A stretch of 64,000 nucleotides of DNA from Tamarix chinensis (Eukaryota; Streptophyta; Magnoliopsida; Caryophyllales; Tamaricaceae). Position numbers and translations under genes: made by a program. This document shows, piece by piece, positions 46,057 through 58,879 of the stretch; position 1 is the first letter of the stretch, and each line of letters opens with the position of its first letter. The DNA is taken from positions 143,252,859 to 143,316,858 of the forward strand of contig CM060171.1 in the NCBI GenBank assembly GCA_030549775.1, given 5' to 3'. The notes beneath the pieces are model-generated. The model was not told the origin of the DNA, ran no database searches, and saw only the letters and a program-made list of their open reading frames with translations.

Positions 46057-46060
46057 TTAT
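45829..46060 (+). repeat. (ATT)n microsatellites in element A
   Basis: Two uninterrupted ATT runs, at about 45829-45872 and 46008-46056, in a longer region of ATT-derived sequence that reaches about 46450. Confidence 0.9.
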
Positions 46061-46989
46061 AATTTCAATTATTATTTCATTACTATTATTATTACAATCT
46101 TTATTAATAATGTCCTAATGATATTATTAGTATTATTTTGGTGAAGGATTTAAGCCCTTATCTCACCATTCGTTTTGACTCATATTAATATTATTATTAG
46201 TATTTTTAGTATTAGTATTACCATTATGATTATTATTATTTTTCAATATTATTATATTTTTTATCATTAATTTTATATTATATTTCTATTATTATTTTTT
46301 GTATTATTATTATTTTGGTAAAGGGGCTGAAGCCCTTATTTTATTTTGTTATTGAGTAATGCCCTTTTTATTATTATTGTTATTATCATTATTGTTATTA
46401 TTAGTATTATTTCCATTTTCATTATTATTATTATTAGAATTAAAACTTCAACCTTATATTATTAATTTTTATAATATTACTATTATTTCTTATATCTTTA
46501 GCTAAGTTAGTAATTAGTTAATGTTATTTTTATCATTATGTTATTATTTGATCAAGAACCTAGTTTTAGAATATATTAGGAATAATAGTGTTTTTTGGTA
46601 GGAGGGAATCTAATTCTAGTTTTTTCCTCATATAGGTGAGACCGGTCAAAGACCTATGGAGGCGTAGGAGCATGCTCCAAAATCGGTGTCGTTTTAGGTA
46701 AGGGTGTTACTAAGGCCTTATATGATTTATATGTTATGCATCCTATGTTTATCATTATATTGATTTCATGTGTAATATGACGTGGAGTTGAAGTGTGTTC
46801 ATGTGTTATTATATGGCATGTGTATTATGTATATGTGATGAAATATTGTGGTGTGTGATGATTGGTTTGTGACCTTTAGACATGCATGTGAGGATGTATA
46901 AAATTGGTATTGTGTGGGAAAGGATGAAAAAGGAGAATGGGGTAAAGAAGTTGACCAAGGGATGTGAGTTGACCTAAGTATTTTAATGA

Positions 46990-47470
46990 TCCATGAGTGG
47001 AAGAATAAAATGGGGAATTTTAGGGTTTCGTGTGGGAGAATCTAATCTATGGATTTGTGTGGGAGAATATAATTTATGGTGTTGCATGGGGGAATCTAAA
47101 CTAGAGGTTTTTATGGGCGGACTTAAGGTTTTGCATGGAAGATTATATGGTGTTGCATGGGAGGATCTAATATAAGGTTTTGTATGGATTGAATCCGGAG
47201 TTGAAATTGATGAATCTTGAATTTTGTATGGAGGAATCTAGATTTTTGGTATGGATGGACTTAAGGTTTTGCATGGCAGATTTTATGGTGTTGTATGGGG
47301 GAATCTAATATAGGGTTTTATATGGATTAAATCTAGGGTTTTGTATGGCGGAATCTAGGGTTTTGCATGGATGGATCTAGGGTTTGCGTGGTTGAATCTA
47401 GGGTTTCACGTGGGAGTTTTAGGGTTTCATGAAAAAGTTTGAAGGTTTGCATGGGGAGGTTAGCGTCTGC
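46990..47470 (+). repeat. Degenerate ~25-35-bp repeat with GGTTTTGCATGG motif
   Basis: Variants of TTTTGCATGG(G)GGAATCTA.GG occur a dozen or more times in one orientation. The related element B keeps a shorter version near 55000-55040. Confidence 0.6.
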
Positions 47471-47599
47471 ATGGGAGTAAAGTTTACGTATAAAACGTTG
47501 ACTTGGGCTGTAAGGAAAGTAATAGAAGAGTTATTTGGGTGTTTGGAAGATTTGGGTAAAAAATAGTACGTAGGACATTATAAGGATATGGAGGAGACT

Positions 47600-47775
47600 G
47601 ATATAGGGTTTGGAGTGGTTAGCTATGGTTGGTTGTAAATAACTGGGGTTTAGAGTGATTAACTAGGGTTTGGAAGGGCTAATTATGGTTTGTTGTGGTT
47701 AAATAGAGTTTGGAGTGGTTAACTGTGGTTAGTTGTGGTTAACTAGGGTTTTGATATGGCTAACTAGGGTTCGGT
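47600..47775 (+). repeat. ~20-bp repeat of GGTTTGGAGTGGTTAACTAG type
   Basis: Seven or eight imperfect direct copies (GGTTAACTAGGGTTTGG, GGTTAACTGTGGTTAG and so on). Confidence 0.6.
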
Positions 47776-48169
47776 GGTAACGTATGTGTACTTGGTGAAT
47801 AAGGTATGATGATGAATATGGGATTGATGGGGTGTTAAAATGATTTGGATTGTGTGAGGTGAAGTAGGATGGGCCACTTAAGCCTAAATTAGGGTTTCAA
47901 GGGAAAAACCCTAGAGTAAGAAAATAAGTGGACTTAGAGGTGTGTAGTAGTGGGCCTTGACCCATATATTTTGGTGTTAGAGTTCTGGTATGAGTTTGAG
48001 TTTAGAGGAAAGGTTGTTGAACAATTTAGGAGGTGTAGAGTTGGCATGATATGATACGGGTCGGTTGGAGAATAAGTGTAAAGGGAGTGATTCATGCATG
48101 TTTAGGGTGAAAGCTTTTGAATAAGATACTTAAGGCATTAATCATTTAAAGCGAAAGATTATTGAGTCG

Positions 48170-48565
48170 GGTCCAGCTGATCCATCGGTTAGGAATAATG
48201 GTTAAGGTTTTTACCCTATGCATGACCGATCCACCGGTTATAATAGTGATTAAGGCAGGATGCCCTATAAGTGACTGATCCACCGACTATTATAGTGGGA
48301 GATCTCGAGCTCAATAAACACATACCAAAGTTTGCTAAAGCACATAAAAGATACTAATTACTTACAGTGGAACACTATGCGAGTAGGAACTAAACCGATC
48401 CACCGGTAAGAAATAGTGGTTAGGGTTTTACCCTGTGCGTGACCGATCCATCAGTTATAATAGTGGTTAGGGTTTTTACCCTATGCATGACCGATCCACC
48501 AGTTAAAATAGTAGTTAAGGCATGATGCCCTATAAGTGATCGAGCCACTAGCTAAAATAGTGGGA
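48170..48565 (+). repeat. ~57-bp tandem motif with GATCCACCGGT...AATAGTGG
   Basis: About six copies of a unit with (A)CCGATCCACCGGTTATAAT, AGTGGTTA(G)GG and TTTTACCCTATGCATG, split by one ~120-base different segment. Elements B and C2 carry diverged versions (61670-61745; 60065-60490), so the motif is typical of the family. Confidence 0.7.
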
Positions 48566-49364
48566 GGTTTCTATACTCGCATGGATTTGATAAAAAGCAT
48601 GGTGTAAAATGAGTTCTAATCAGAGATGAATTGAATAATTAATCCGGATTATAAATGGAACTTTATGTATCTACGTGAATAACTGTTCAATATTATGTTA
48701 TCATGTTGGTATTTATATTCTTGTTATTCTTTTGCTTGGTTTATGTGATTTTATGTGCTGGCCTTAGTGCATTGGTTACCTTGCTCGATACGTAGTGTAC
48801 CGATCACCCTTTTCATGGGTGATGCTCATTCCCACGAGTAGTAGGCCCTTTTGACGTGTTGCAGGTAGGAGATATGTTCTTTAATACTATTGATGTCTAT
48901 GGGACATCAGACGGGGCTAAGTGTTGAGTTTGTAGTTGGCTCAAAGTTCGAGAGTGTCGTGGCCGTATTTACTCTTTATATGATTTATTTCTTCTATATT
49001 TCTTTTGTATCATATTTATCGTTTTATGATTTATTACCTTGTATTGAGTATTTCAAATCAACCTTTTTATTGATTTTAAGATTATTCCCTTCGAGGAATT
49101 TAAATTTCGCACTCTGATTTCTATCTTATTATTGATTATAAACTTTTATAGATACTCTGATTTATGTGTTATGATCTTTTAATTATTTTTATCAACTATC
49201 GGTTTAAGTTTGAAGATAATATTTTTAGCCTTAGCACTTGGTATTGGAATGGTTGGAGTGAACCCATCTGATACTAAGTGTGGCGGTAACATCCCCATGA
49301 TTCACGGGTTTTAATTTAATTGCTTCTGTTTAAAAAATAGTGAATTTTTGGGTGTTACATAACC

Positions 49365-50800
49365 GCACTCAAATCTAAGGAAATGAAGATGTAGATACAG
49401 AAAGAAGAGAATGTGCCTAAAGGTTTGTACACTAGGGGGATATCTGAAAAGAAGGGAAAAAAGTATGTTAGAAGCCTATCTCAATCTTATAATAAGGCAT
49501 AAAGGAAGTGTTTTCATTGTCATAAAAAAGGGCATTACAAGAAAGAGTGTTCTGAAAGAGAGAAGGAAAATTATGTTGTTAAACGTGAAAGTGGAAAAAG
49601 GTAGGATTATGGAGAGATTGAGTTGGTGAGTGAAGGATATGAAAGTGCAGAGGTATTGATGATTTCAACTACACAAAACTCAGATGGTTAGGTCTTGGAC
49701 ACAGGTTGTACATATCATATGTGTCTGAATAAAACTAAATTTTCTGAGTATGAAAAGACAAGTGGTGGTCATGTCTTATTAGGGAATAATAAGTCATATC
49801 TATTATTTAGCATTGGCAAGATAACTATTACTTCTTCACTAGGATTGAGCTTTGTCCTAAATGATGTAAAGTATGTGTTTGAGCTTAAAAGAAATTTAAT
49901 CTCCTTAGGAACCCTAGATATGAAGGCTACTGCATTAAAGTAGAGAAGGGAGTTCTAACGGTAACCAAAGTATCAATGGTGATTCTTAAAGGGATCCAAG
50001 AAAATGGTTTGTATGTGTTGGAAGGGAGCCCAGTGCAGGAATAAAATATAACAGCAAACATGGAAGAAAGGGATAAGAATTCTACAGAGTTATGACACCA
50101 TAGATTAGGCCATGTTAGTGAAATGGGCCTAAAATTGCTGGAAAAGAAAGGAGTGTTTGCAAATGTCAATCTTCCAAAAGTTAAATTTTGTGAAGATTTT
50201 ATCTATGGAAAGTCTGGCAGACTAAAACTTTTAAAGATCACACACAAGACCAGGGGTGTACTAGATTATGTACACTCAGGTCTTTGAGGACCTACATGGG
50301 TATCATCAAATGGTGGTGCAAAATAATTTCTATCATCAATAGATGATCATACAAGGCGTGTCTGGGTATACTTCTTAAAGGTAAAGAGTGAAGCTCTCCA
50401 TTAATTCAAGGAATGGAAAGCTTTAGTGGAGACTCAAACAGGGAGAAAGATAAAGAAGTTAAGAACAAACAATGGCCTAGAGTTTTGTAATGTAGAATTT
50501 GATGAAGTATGCAAAACAAATGGGATAATGAGACATATAATAGTAAAAGGCACTCCACAACAAAGTGGGATTGTAGAAAGAATGGACTGAACCACTATAG
50601 AGAGAGTTAGGTGCATGATGATTATCTCTGGTCTACCTTAGTTATACTAGGTAGAGGCTGCAAAAACTGCATGCCATCTAATTAATAGATTTCTGTCTAG
50701 TGCAATAGACTTTGATACTCCAATAAAGAGATGGAGTGAAGGAACTGGAGACTATAGCTATCTGAAAGGTGTTGGTTGCATATGTTATGCATATAACAAT
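49365..50800 (+). pseudogene. Copia-3 gag C-terminus, protease and integrase
   Basis: After element A, ALKSKEMKM continues gag. An intact CCHC knuckle is at 49509-49550 (CFHCHKKGHYKKEC). The protease reads VLDTGCTYHMC with DTG at 49698-49706, preceded by a TAG. Next come FVLNDVKYVFELKRNLISLG and gag-pre-integrase (HRLGHVSEMGLKLLEKKG). In the integrase core the first Asp is lost (YVHSGL* where relatives have HSDLWG) and the second is Asn (RTNNGLEF); Glu is kept (SGIVERM). Several stops occur. Confidence 0.82.
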
Positions 50801-51099
50801 GAAGGGAAGCTAGAATCAAGATTAAGGAAATTTATTTTTCTTAGGTATCTTGAAGGAAAAAAAGGCTACAAATGATTGGGATTGGATAATAAAATTCCTA
50901 AAATTTTTGTAAGCACAGATGTTAAGTTTAGAAATTTTGATTTTTACAAAAATCACTTCTCTAAAATTGAGCAGCCAAGTGGATCCACTACTGAAAGAAT
51001 TGATCTTGAGGTGGAGTGTATTAGAGACCAACCAAAAGAAGATAATGACAATAACACATCTTCTGCTATGGATTTAGACTGTGAAGACAACTGATATGC

Positions 51100-52813
51100 T
51101 TCTGACATCTTATCTAGATATCAGCCAGCCAAAGACAGACTAAGTAGAGAAATAAAGCCTCCAAATAGGTTCGCCTATACTGACATTGTTGCTTATGCTT
51201 TGAATGCAACAAGTGAGATGGAGCTTGAACCCAAATGCTACAAGGAATTTGTTTCATGTAGAAGTAGTATGGAATGGATTGCAATAATGGATGAAGAGAT
51301 GGATTCTCTACACAAAAACAATACCTAAACTCTAACTACCAAACCTAAAGGTAAGAAATTGGTAGGATGCAAATGGGTTTACAAACTGAAGGAACCCTCT
51401 GAAGATGGACAAAACCTAAGATTTAAAGCCAGGTTAGTGGCTAAGGGATTTACTCAAGAAGAAGGGATTGATTACACTGAGATTTTTGCACTAGTGGTGA
51501 AACATACTTCAATTAGAAGTATGCTCGTAATGGCTGTAATAAATGAATGGAGTTAGAATAGCTGGATGTTAAAACAACCTTTCTTCATGTTGAATAAGAA
51601 AGAGTGTATATATATGAAACAACCTCCTGGATATGCTGAGAAAGGAAAGGAAGACTAGGTTTGTCTTTTGAAAAAATCTATGTATGGGTTGCAGAAAAGT
51701 CCAAGAGAGTGGAATATTTGATTTGATATATATGTAAAGGGTATTGGCTCTAAACAAAGCAAGTTTGGTTTGTGTTTTTACTATAAACATAAGGAAGGCT
51801 TTGATGATGTTTTTCTGCTCTTATATGTGGATGATATGCTCATCACTAGTAAAAGCAGAGAACATATTGATTTAGGGAAGAACATGTTGCAGAAAGAGTT
51901 TGATATGAAAGATTTGGGGGATGCCAAGAAGATACTAGGTATGGAAATCCAAAGGAAAAGGAATGACAATAAATTATTCTTATCTCAGTGTTCATATGTT
52001 GATAAGATCTTGGAGAAATTTAGTTGTTTTGCAATGAAATCAGTATCTACTCCCTTGACAATACAATTCAAGCTCAACAAAACTCAAGTGCCAAAGAATG
52101 AAGATGAAAGGAGGTATATAGAGAGAGTACCTTATCAAAGCGTGGTAGGGAGCTTAATGTATTTAATGATCTACACCAAACATGACTTAGCCTATGCAGT
52201 CAGTGTGGTTAGTAGGTTCATGTCTAAACCTGAAAAGGAGCACTAGAAGGCTATAAAGTGGATTCTTAGATATTTGGCTGGTTCAAGGAAGGTTGGATTG
52301 GTGTTCTGTAGAGACTCAAAAAATGGATATGGTCTATAAGGTTTCGCTTATTCATATTATGCTGGTGACTTAGATACTAAAAGATCTTAATAAGGGTGTA
52401 TCTTTCAGTTATGTGGATGCACTATAAGCTAGAAATCTTTATTACAACTAGTATTGACTTTGTCTTCCACTAAAACTAAATACATTGGTTATACAGAGGT
52501 AGTGAAGGAAGAAATGTGGTTGAAAGGCTTAATGAAGGAGTTTCAACTTACTTTCAAGGTTGTGCAAGTGTAGTGTGATAATCAAAGTGCTTTGTGCCTA
52601 AGTAAGAATTTGGTTTATCATGAGAGGACTAAGCACTTGAATGTTAAGCTACATTTTATCAGAGAAGTGATTAAAGAAGGATATATTAGTCTTGAAAAGA
52701 TAAGTACTGATGGCAATCTTGCTGATATTTTAACCAAGTCAATAATAAGGTGCAAGTTTGAGTATTGTTGCAAGCTTATGTTGTGCATATACTATGTAGA
52801 CGAGGTGGAGAAT
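51100..52813 (+). pseudogene. Copia-3 reverse transcriptase and RNase H
   Basis: GCKWVYKLKEPSEDGQ, ARLVAKGFTQEEGIDYTEIF, then a frame change, FDDVFLLLYVDDMLITSKS (YVDD at 51824-51835), MKDLGDAKKILGMEIQR, CSYVDKILEKFSCF, PYQSVVGSLMYLMIYTKHDL and RNase H pieces ending in CDNQSALCLSKNLVYHERT. The 158-codon frame 51770-52246 is the longest undamaged stretch. Stops and shifts lie at about 51556, 51600-51770, 52246 and in the RNase H part. Confidence 0.88.
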
Positions 52814-52985
52814 TGTGAAGATTAATATTAGTTCTTATTTCCATATTAGCATATTATTTTAGTTTCCTTATTAAACATAATTTGCTCTATAGTTATTCTC
52901 TTAATAACTAGGAGCATGAATTGTGGTGTTTTAGTAAGGAAAGATAAACTTAGATTCTCAATTCCTTACTTGTCCATGCTGTAAA
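52814..52985 (+). repeat. Copia-3 3' LTR, left part
   Basis: It starts TGTGAAGATTAATATTAG and matches 43071-43240 up to the point where element B is inserted, after CATGCT and GTAAA. Confidence 0.88.
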
Positions 52986-53782
52986 TGTTATATCCCAAAA
53001 CCTTAATTAAAGAATTAAAAATAAAATAGGGATGAATATGTGATATTTATTTAAATATACCATTTTTAATAAAATAATTTTATTATAATAAAAATAATTA
53101 CAGCCAAAACGGAGGAAAATAATGTAGGAATCAAATTAGCAGAGGTCAGAATAATTTACTAAGCTAAAATAGATCTTAAGAAAATTATAACCATAATTTT
53201 TTAATTAATTAATTTTTTTATTAATTTTATTATTCCCCAAAAATTCAAAAAAAAAAACCCAAACACTCCAACCACCTCATTTTTCTTCTTTTTTTTTTCC
53301 TTTTCCCTTTCTCTCTCTTTTTCTTCCTTTTATTTTTCTTATTTTTCTTCCTTCTTCACTGATCTAGGTCCCGCCCAACGTGGCCCACTCGCTCCCCCTC
53401 CTATCCTTCCTTCCCACGTGGCCTAACCCCCTTTATCTTTTTTCCCTTGCACGACCTCGGTCCCTCGCCCCATCTTTCCTTTTTTTTTTCCTTCCTTTTT
53501 CCTTTCTCACCCTTTTGTCCTCGTCTTCTACCTTTCCCCCTAATCGGCTAACGCGCATGGCTACTTCGTATCCATGGCTCTCCCTCTCCCCTCATTTTCC
53601 CCTCGACCTACAATAGTCCCCACCCCTTTGCAGCCCAACATCCCCACCTAACCCCTGCAAACCAGCCCTTGTGAACATGTACCATTACAAGCTTGCACTA
53701 GACTACTACTGCCGATCTGTAGCCACCTGCCTCTCCCACTCCCTTTTCCTCATTGCCCCTTGTCTTTTTATCCTCCCATGCG

Positions 53783-53791
53783 CCTATAAAA
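53783..53791 (+). promoter_or_regulatory. Putative TATA box of element B LTR
   Basis: GCGCCTATAAAAGCTC lies about 800 bases into the element after CT-rich sequence, matching the setting of the element A box. Confidence 0.5.
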
Positions 53792-55263
53792 GCTCTCCCC
53801 ACCCTTCTTCTCTATTTTTTCTGCCTAGAAATTCCTTGCCTTCTTCTCCCCTCGCCCATTCAAACGCAGCCACTGCCACCGTCGCGCTATGCCGCCATCC
53901 AAATTGCCACCCACTCTTTTCCCTGCACCACCCTCTAACAAATGTGACCCTCCCCCACCTCTAACTCTCCTTCCTCTGCTCTCCCTACCTATGTAAAGTG
54001 GGCAGCTCAAGCTTCCCTTTTGCACCCTTTGCCACCCCTTGTGCCGCCTCCACTACCACAACCACCACTTCTACTACCTCCTTCTCTACCCAAAAATCCT
54101 CCCTCTAATTTCCCAGACCCTCCATTCCCTTTCCCCCTTGTTCCTCCTCCTTTCCTCTCCTCCACTTTCAGCCACTACTGCCTACGCCGCCGTCGTGGCA
54201 CGCCACCACCACCACCACAACCCCCTCTAACCCAGGAACCCTACCACCCAACAAAACACCACTTCCCTCCCCTTCTCTAACCCTGAAATTCTAACTTTTA
54301 TATCACCACCACCTCTACCACCCTTGTTCCACCACTATTGTGCACCCCCACTGCCACCACCCTAGCTACCACATCCTCTTTGGTTGTGCCCTAACCCTTA
54401 TATTTATTTAAGTATTATTTATTTTAAATATTTGCTATTATTAACCTTATTATTATTATTAATCTCTTTACTAATTTTTAGGTAGAAAAAAAATAAAAGA
54501 AAAAGGAAAAGGAGTAAGAAGAAAGTTAATATTAGTGTTCCATTTTTATAGGTGAACTAAACCCTTCCTATAAGGAGGCATAAGATTCATGCTTCAAGCC
54601 CCATGTCCCATTAGGTAAGAATATGGTTAAAGATAAATTGTATATTTTATGTGCTCATAAGTGTTTTGATATGTGTTATGTATTATATGTGAGTATGGAC
54701 TAAAATATGTGTAGTGCAGCTTGTTTTGCCTGGAGCTAAGGTAAGTTGTGTATGTGATATGATATGTATAATATGGGTGATTCTTGTATTTTATGACATG
54801 CTATTATGTATAGTTGTTATAATATGACATGAATGTTAGGAGGCATTAGGTGGTATGATGTGGTTGTGGGGAGCTAAAAGAAATAAAAAGGGTGGAGTGA
54901 TTAGGAAGAAGTGAGAAAAAGCATAAGTACCTTATGATCCATGGGTGAAAAAATAAAGGGATAATAATAATAAAATGAAGGGTTGGATTATATCTTGCAT
55001 GGGAAGTTTAAGGCTTGCATGGGGTGGTTAGCCTTTTCATGGGGGTAAAGTTTACGTGGAAAAAGGTGGTTTAAGATTTAAGCATGGTGAGGGAAGAGTA
55101 CTTTGGGTGATTGGAGTCCATGGGTGAAAAATAATACGTGGGCTAGTAAAAGTGTGCATGTGAGCTTAACTAGTGTTTTTGAATAAAAAACCCCTAAGTG
55201 GGGGAGTGTGTGAAAGGGTTGATGGTGATTGGTTGGAGTTAGGGTTGAGACTAGGAGGTAATT

Positions 55264-57357
55264 AAGTAATTAAGTAAAATAGTGGGGGTTACCGCCATGA
55301 TCGACATAATTTTGGCTTATGCAACCATCCTTACATTAATCACAAGCTAAAACATTTAATGCAACATAAGGAAATTAGAAACAAAAGAACATTTATAGTG
55401 CAGTACTAAGTTTGTAGCCTAACTACGAGTTTAACAATACAAAATACAAAAGGGGGATACCAGGGATCAATAGTCTAAAAGGGTATCCAGTTGAATACAT
55501 AAACTGGATAACAATTACTCTTCTCTCAACCTTAACTTAGATAAAGTCACTTATCCCCACATAAGCCGTCATAGGTAGCATAATCATCTAACTAATCTCC
55601 TGAGACCTGCACATAAGATTCAAGGCCTTCTGCTCATGGGAATAAGTAGTACCCATAAAATAGGTGATTAGTATGCCACATACTAAGTAAGGGAACAATA
55701 CTATCGAAATAGGGATACAAATAGCACATGCTTGCACATTAGATAATAATGGAATAACCACATAAAAGAAACATCTCATAAGACAGAATATGATCCAAAT
55801 TCCTTTATTAAGTATAATCCATTTTCATTATTTTATATACGTTGAGTGCAAGAACCCTATTATTATTAAACTGATGGAATTATCTGAAACTCTTCTTGAG
55901 GACAACACACTCGAGACACTATTATTTCTAGTGGAACGGAGATTAAAAACATCCTCTTAGGAAAAAACGCTCTCGAGGCACTATTCTCTTGGTGGAACAG
56001 GATACATACATACATACATATATATATATAATAGATCAAATTGGTCCTGCCTTATGTATTTTTACACTTTAAATCATTAGTATCTTTTCCATAAGTTATA
56101 ATGATACACTTTCATTTCACGATAAGTAGGGACCCCACTATTCTTAATCCAATGGAACGGAATGAAGTACCTTCTAGGGGAAAAATGCTCCCAAGCCACT
56201 ATTCTTTCCGGTGGAACGGAGATTAAAAATATCCTCTCATGGAAAAATTCTTTCAAGCCACTATTCTCTTCCATGGATCGGGATACATATATATGTAAAT
56301 AGATCACCATGGCCCTACTCACATGCTCTTTCACTTTAAGTGATTAGTATCTTATTCAAGATTGATTCTCAGGCATTAGACACATTTAAAACACATATAC
56401 ATATAGCATAGGTCCAAGTCCTTAAGTCCTTTCAAACCCTAATTACACTCCCTATGGTATTCATTCTCCCATATTGATTAATCCACACAACTTATATTAT
56501 CTCATCTCCAAATCCCCTAATTTTTATCATGCCTAATATGCACAACTAAATTTCCATAAGTGTGCTTTAATAATCTCATCCCGATATGTTAATCACAAAA
56601 ATATCCAAAACCTAAATTCAATAAAATTTTCATAGCACCTCCCATGAAATTTTCATGATTACTAATTCCGATAGATAACCTCTAAATGTCAAACATGGAA
56701 TAATGGTATTATCATTATAAGTTTGTTTGCCCAAAATAACAATAATACTCCCAAGAATTCCTCATGCTATTATTATCACATTTTAATCCTCCTAACACAT
56801 AAAATACCAAAATTTCCTTATTATCCCATAATGACCAAGTTACCCTTGAGCACAAATAAAAACCTTTATTTCATAAAATTTTATACCTTCCACACAAATT
56901 ATTTTCTAAGTCCACAATTAGTCATCATACCTCATGATAATTCTTAAGTCCATTTATCAAGACTCATTTAACCCATATTTCAACCATAAGGTATATATTT
57001 CCATATATATGACATTATCTCAACCAAATAATAATGCTACCTTTGACCCTTTCTTACTTTCTTTCAACAACATAACACCCTTAAGCCCTTATTTCATACC
57101 ATAAGGTATATTTCCACAATATGGCATTATCACAACAAAATCATAACATAATGGTGCCTCTCGCCTATTCTTACTTTATTTCAATAAAATAATATCATTA
57201 AGCCCTTATTTCATACCATAAGATATATTTCCACAATATGGCATTAGCACAACAAAATCATAATATAATGGTGCCTCTCATCCATTCTCACATTGTTTCA
57301 ATAACATAATATCCTTAAACCCATATTTCATACCATAAGATATACTTCAGAATTGGT
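55264..57357 (-). mobile_element. C1: inverted partial long LTR (left arm of inverted repeat)
   Basis: Reverse-complemented, this matches the 3' part of C2 from roughly 58890 to 61085 at about 90% by eye (for example ATGCAACCATCCTTACAT, and AACAATACTAT.GAAATAGGG). The last ~45 bases of the LTR end are missing on the left. It ends exactly where C2 begins. It has no genes; the small frames at 55.6 and 56.1 kb are chance. Confidence 0.8.
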
Positions 57358-58087
57358 TGTAATACCCCAAAAATTTACTTAGCCTAATCCTATATCATTA
57401 GCGTCCTAATTTAATTCTAATCTTGATAAATTCTTTATTATACTTAACCTAACTCCTTAATTCCGAAACTTTAACCAATTTTGAAACCTTAACTTTGATA
57501 AACCGTAACTCATAAACCAAAATAAAACCCACTAAAAATTTCACTAATCCTAATTACTTTGGCTAATCTAAAATCACCCTAAACTAATTCCCCAACCCTT
57601 CTCTTTTTCCTTTTCTTTCTCCTTTCCTTTTCTTTCTTTCTTCTCCTCCTCTAGTCAACCTTAAGATGTCACTTTTGAATTGTTACAGCTTGCACTTGCA
57701 ACTTGCATCACCCACTTGCACCATCACCTTTTTGCATCCATCACCCATCACCCGACTTCCTTTCTTCTTTTTCTTCTTCTCCTTCTTCTCCTTCTATTCC
57801 CTTATCCCTACCCAACTACACACCCCTTACACACACTCAATTTACCCTACCATTTTCCCTTCCCATGTAACACCTCCATCAACCATCACCACCCTCACCA
57901 TACAGCTACTACCTTACCCTTAACCATCCTCTACAACCATCACCATCATCATCACCTTGCAGCTGCACCATCACCATTGCACACCCCCCTATTCTTTTCT
58001 TCCTTCCCGACTCACACCACACATGCACACATGTATGTATGTATGTATATATATACTTCACACTCTCCTTCTTTCTCTTTGGTTTTG

Positions 58088-58184
58088 TCTTCTTCTTCTT
58101 CTTCTTCTTCTTCTTTCTCTTTAGTTTTGTCTTCTTCTTCTTCTTCTTCTTCTTCTTCTTCTTCTTCTTCTTCTTCTTCTTCCA
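58088..58184 (+). repeat. (CTT)n microsatellites
   Basis: Two runs of CTT (about 58088-58115 and 58129-58184) separated by TCTCTTTAGTTTTG. They create spurious poly-Phe, poly-Ser and poly-Lys frames on both strands. Confidence 0.95.
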
Positions 58185-58879
58185 ACCTTCCCCCTCACCG
58201 TCATCATCCATCACCACCGACCACCACCCCTTTCCCCTTCTTCTTCCTCTTATGTGCTATAGCATTTCAAAGTGCATGGCCTGTGCATCACCTATTGCAC
58301 AACTGTGCAACACTTAAAATCTCCTTTTGCACAGTCATGCAACCCTTGCACCACCTGAATCGTGCATGATTTTTCCACTCAGCATGTTGTTGCACAACCG
58401 TGTAACTTTCACACCACCTAGATGTGAAGCATATTTTCTCTCGACCGGGAGTTGCACTGCCTGCTGCACAGCCATGAAACTTCTTTTTTTTTGTCGTGCA
58501 CCCCTATTTGCACCCTCAAACCTTGTCCAAACACCGCCAAAATTTAACCATGGCTCCACCACACATTCCTCTACACATCCACACATCTCAAGCTCCCATT
58601 TAAGTACGGTTATATCTATTTTTACCCTCTTTACCTTGATTTTCTTCTTCGTTCTAACTCTTTGAGCCTAACCATGAATTTTATTATTTTTCGTAGGTCG
58701 GAGGAGGAAGTCTAGGATTTGCGTTCTTAGAGCATGGTGCCCTAGTTGGTAAGGATACTATTTAATGTTTAGGGTTTTTTATGTTATTTTCTTGTATGGG
58801 TATATGTGTTTTCATGATATTGTGGATATATAATATAATATGTGTTTATGATGATATTTTGTGATTATGTAAATATTGT

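Larger units (their letters stand above)
44129..49359 (+). mobile_element. Element A: 5.2-kb LTR-like insertion in Copia-3 gag
   Basis: It begins TGAAATGCCCCGAAAATTC and ends TTGGGTGTTACA, with an exact TAACC duplication at 44124-44128 and 49360-49364. With TG...CA ends, a 5-bp duplication and no coding region, it behaves as a solo LTR (or a noncoding LTR derivative). The unusual length and TGTAACACC-like inverted ends fit the long LTRs of Ty3/gypsy elements such as the Tekay/Del group, an inference. Inside are a CT-rich leader, a TATA box (CCTATAAATACC near 45146), ATT microsatellites and several minisatellites. The small frames at 44.7-45.8 kb are composition artefacts of the CT-rich leader. 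Confidence 0.8.

Noticed and set aside
53380..54280. Pro/Leu-rich frames in element B
   Set aside because: Same reason: pyrimidine-rich LTR leader without codon-level conservation to element A.
57680..58369. Long Ser/Phe/His-rich or Lys-rich frames on both strands near 57.7-58.4 kb
   Set aside because: They come from CTT microsatellites and CT-rich LTR leader; no domain, and frames are open on both strands because of composition.
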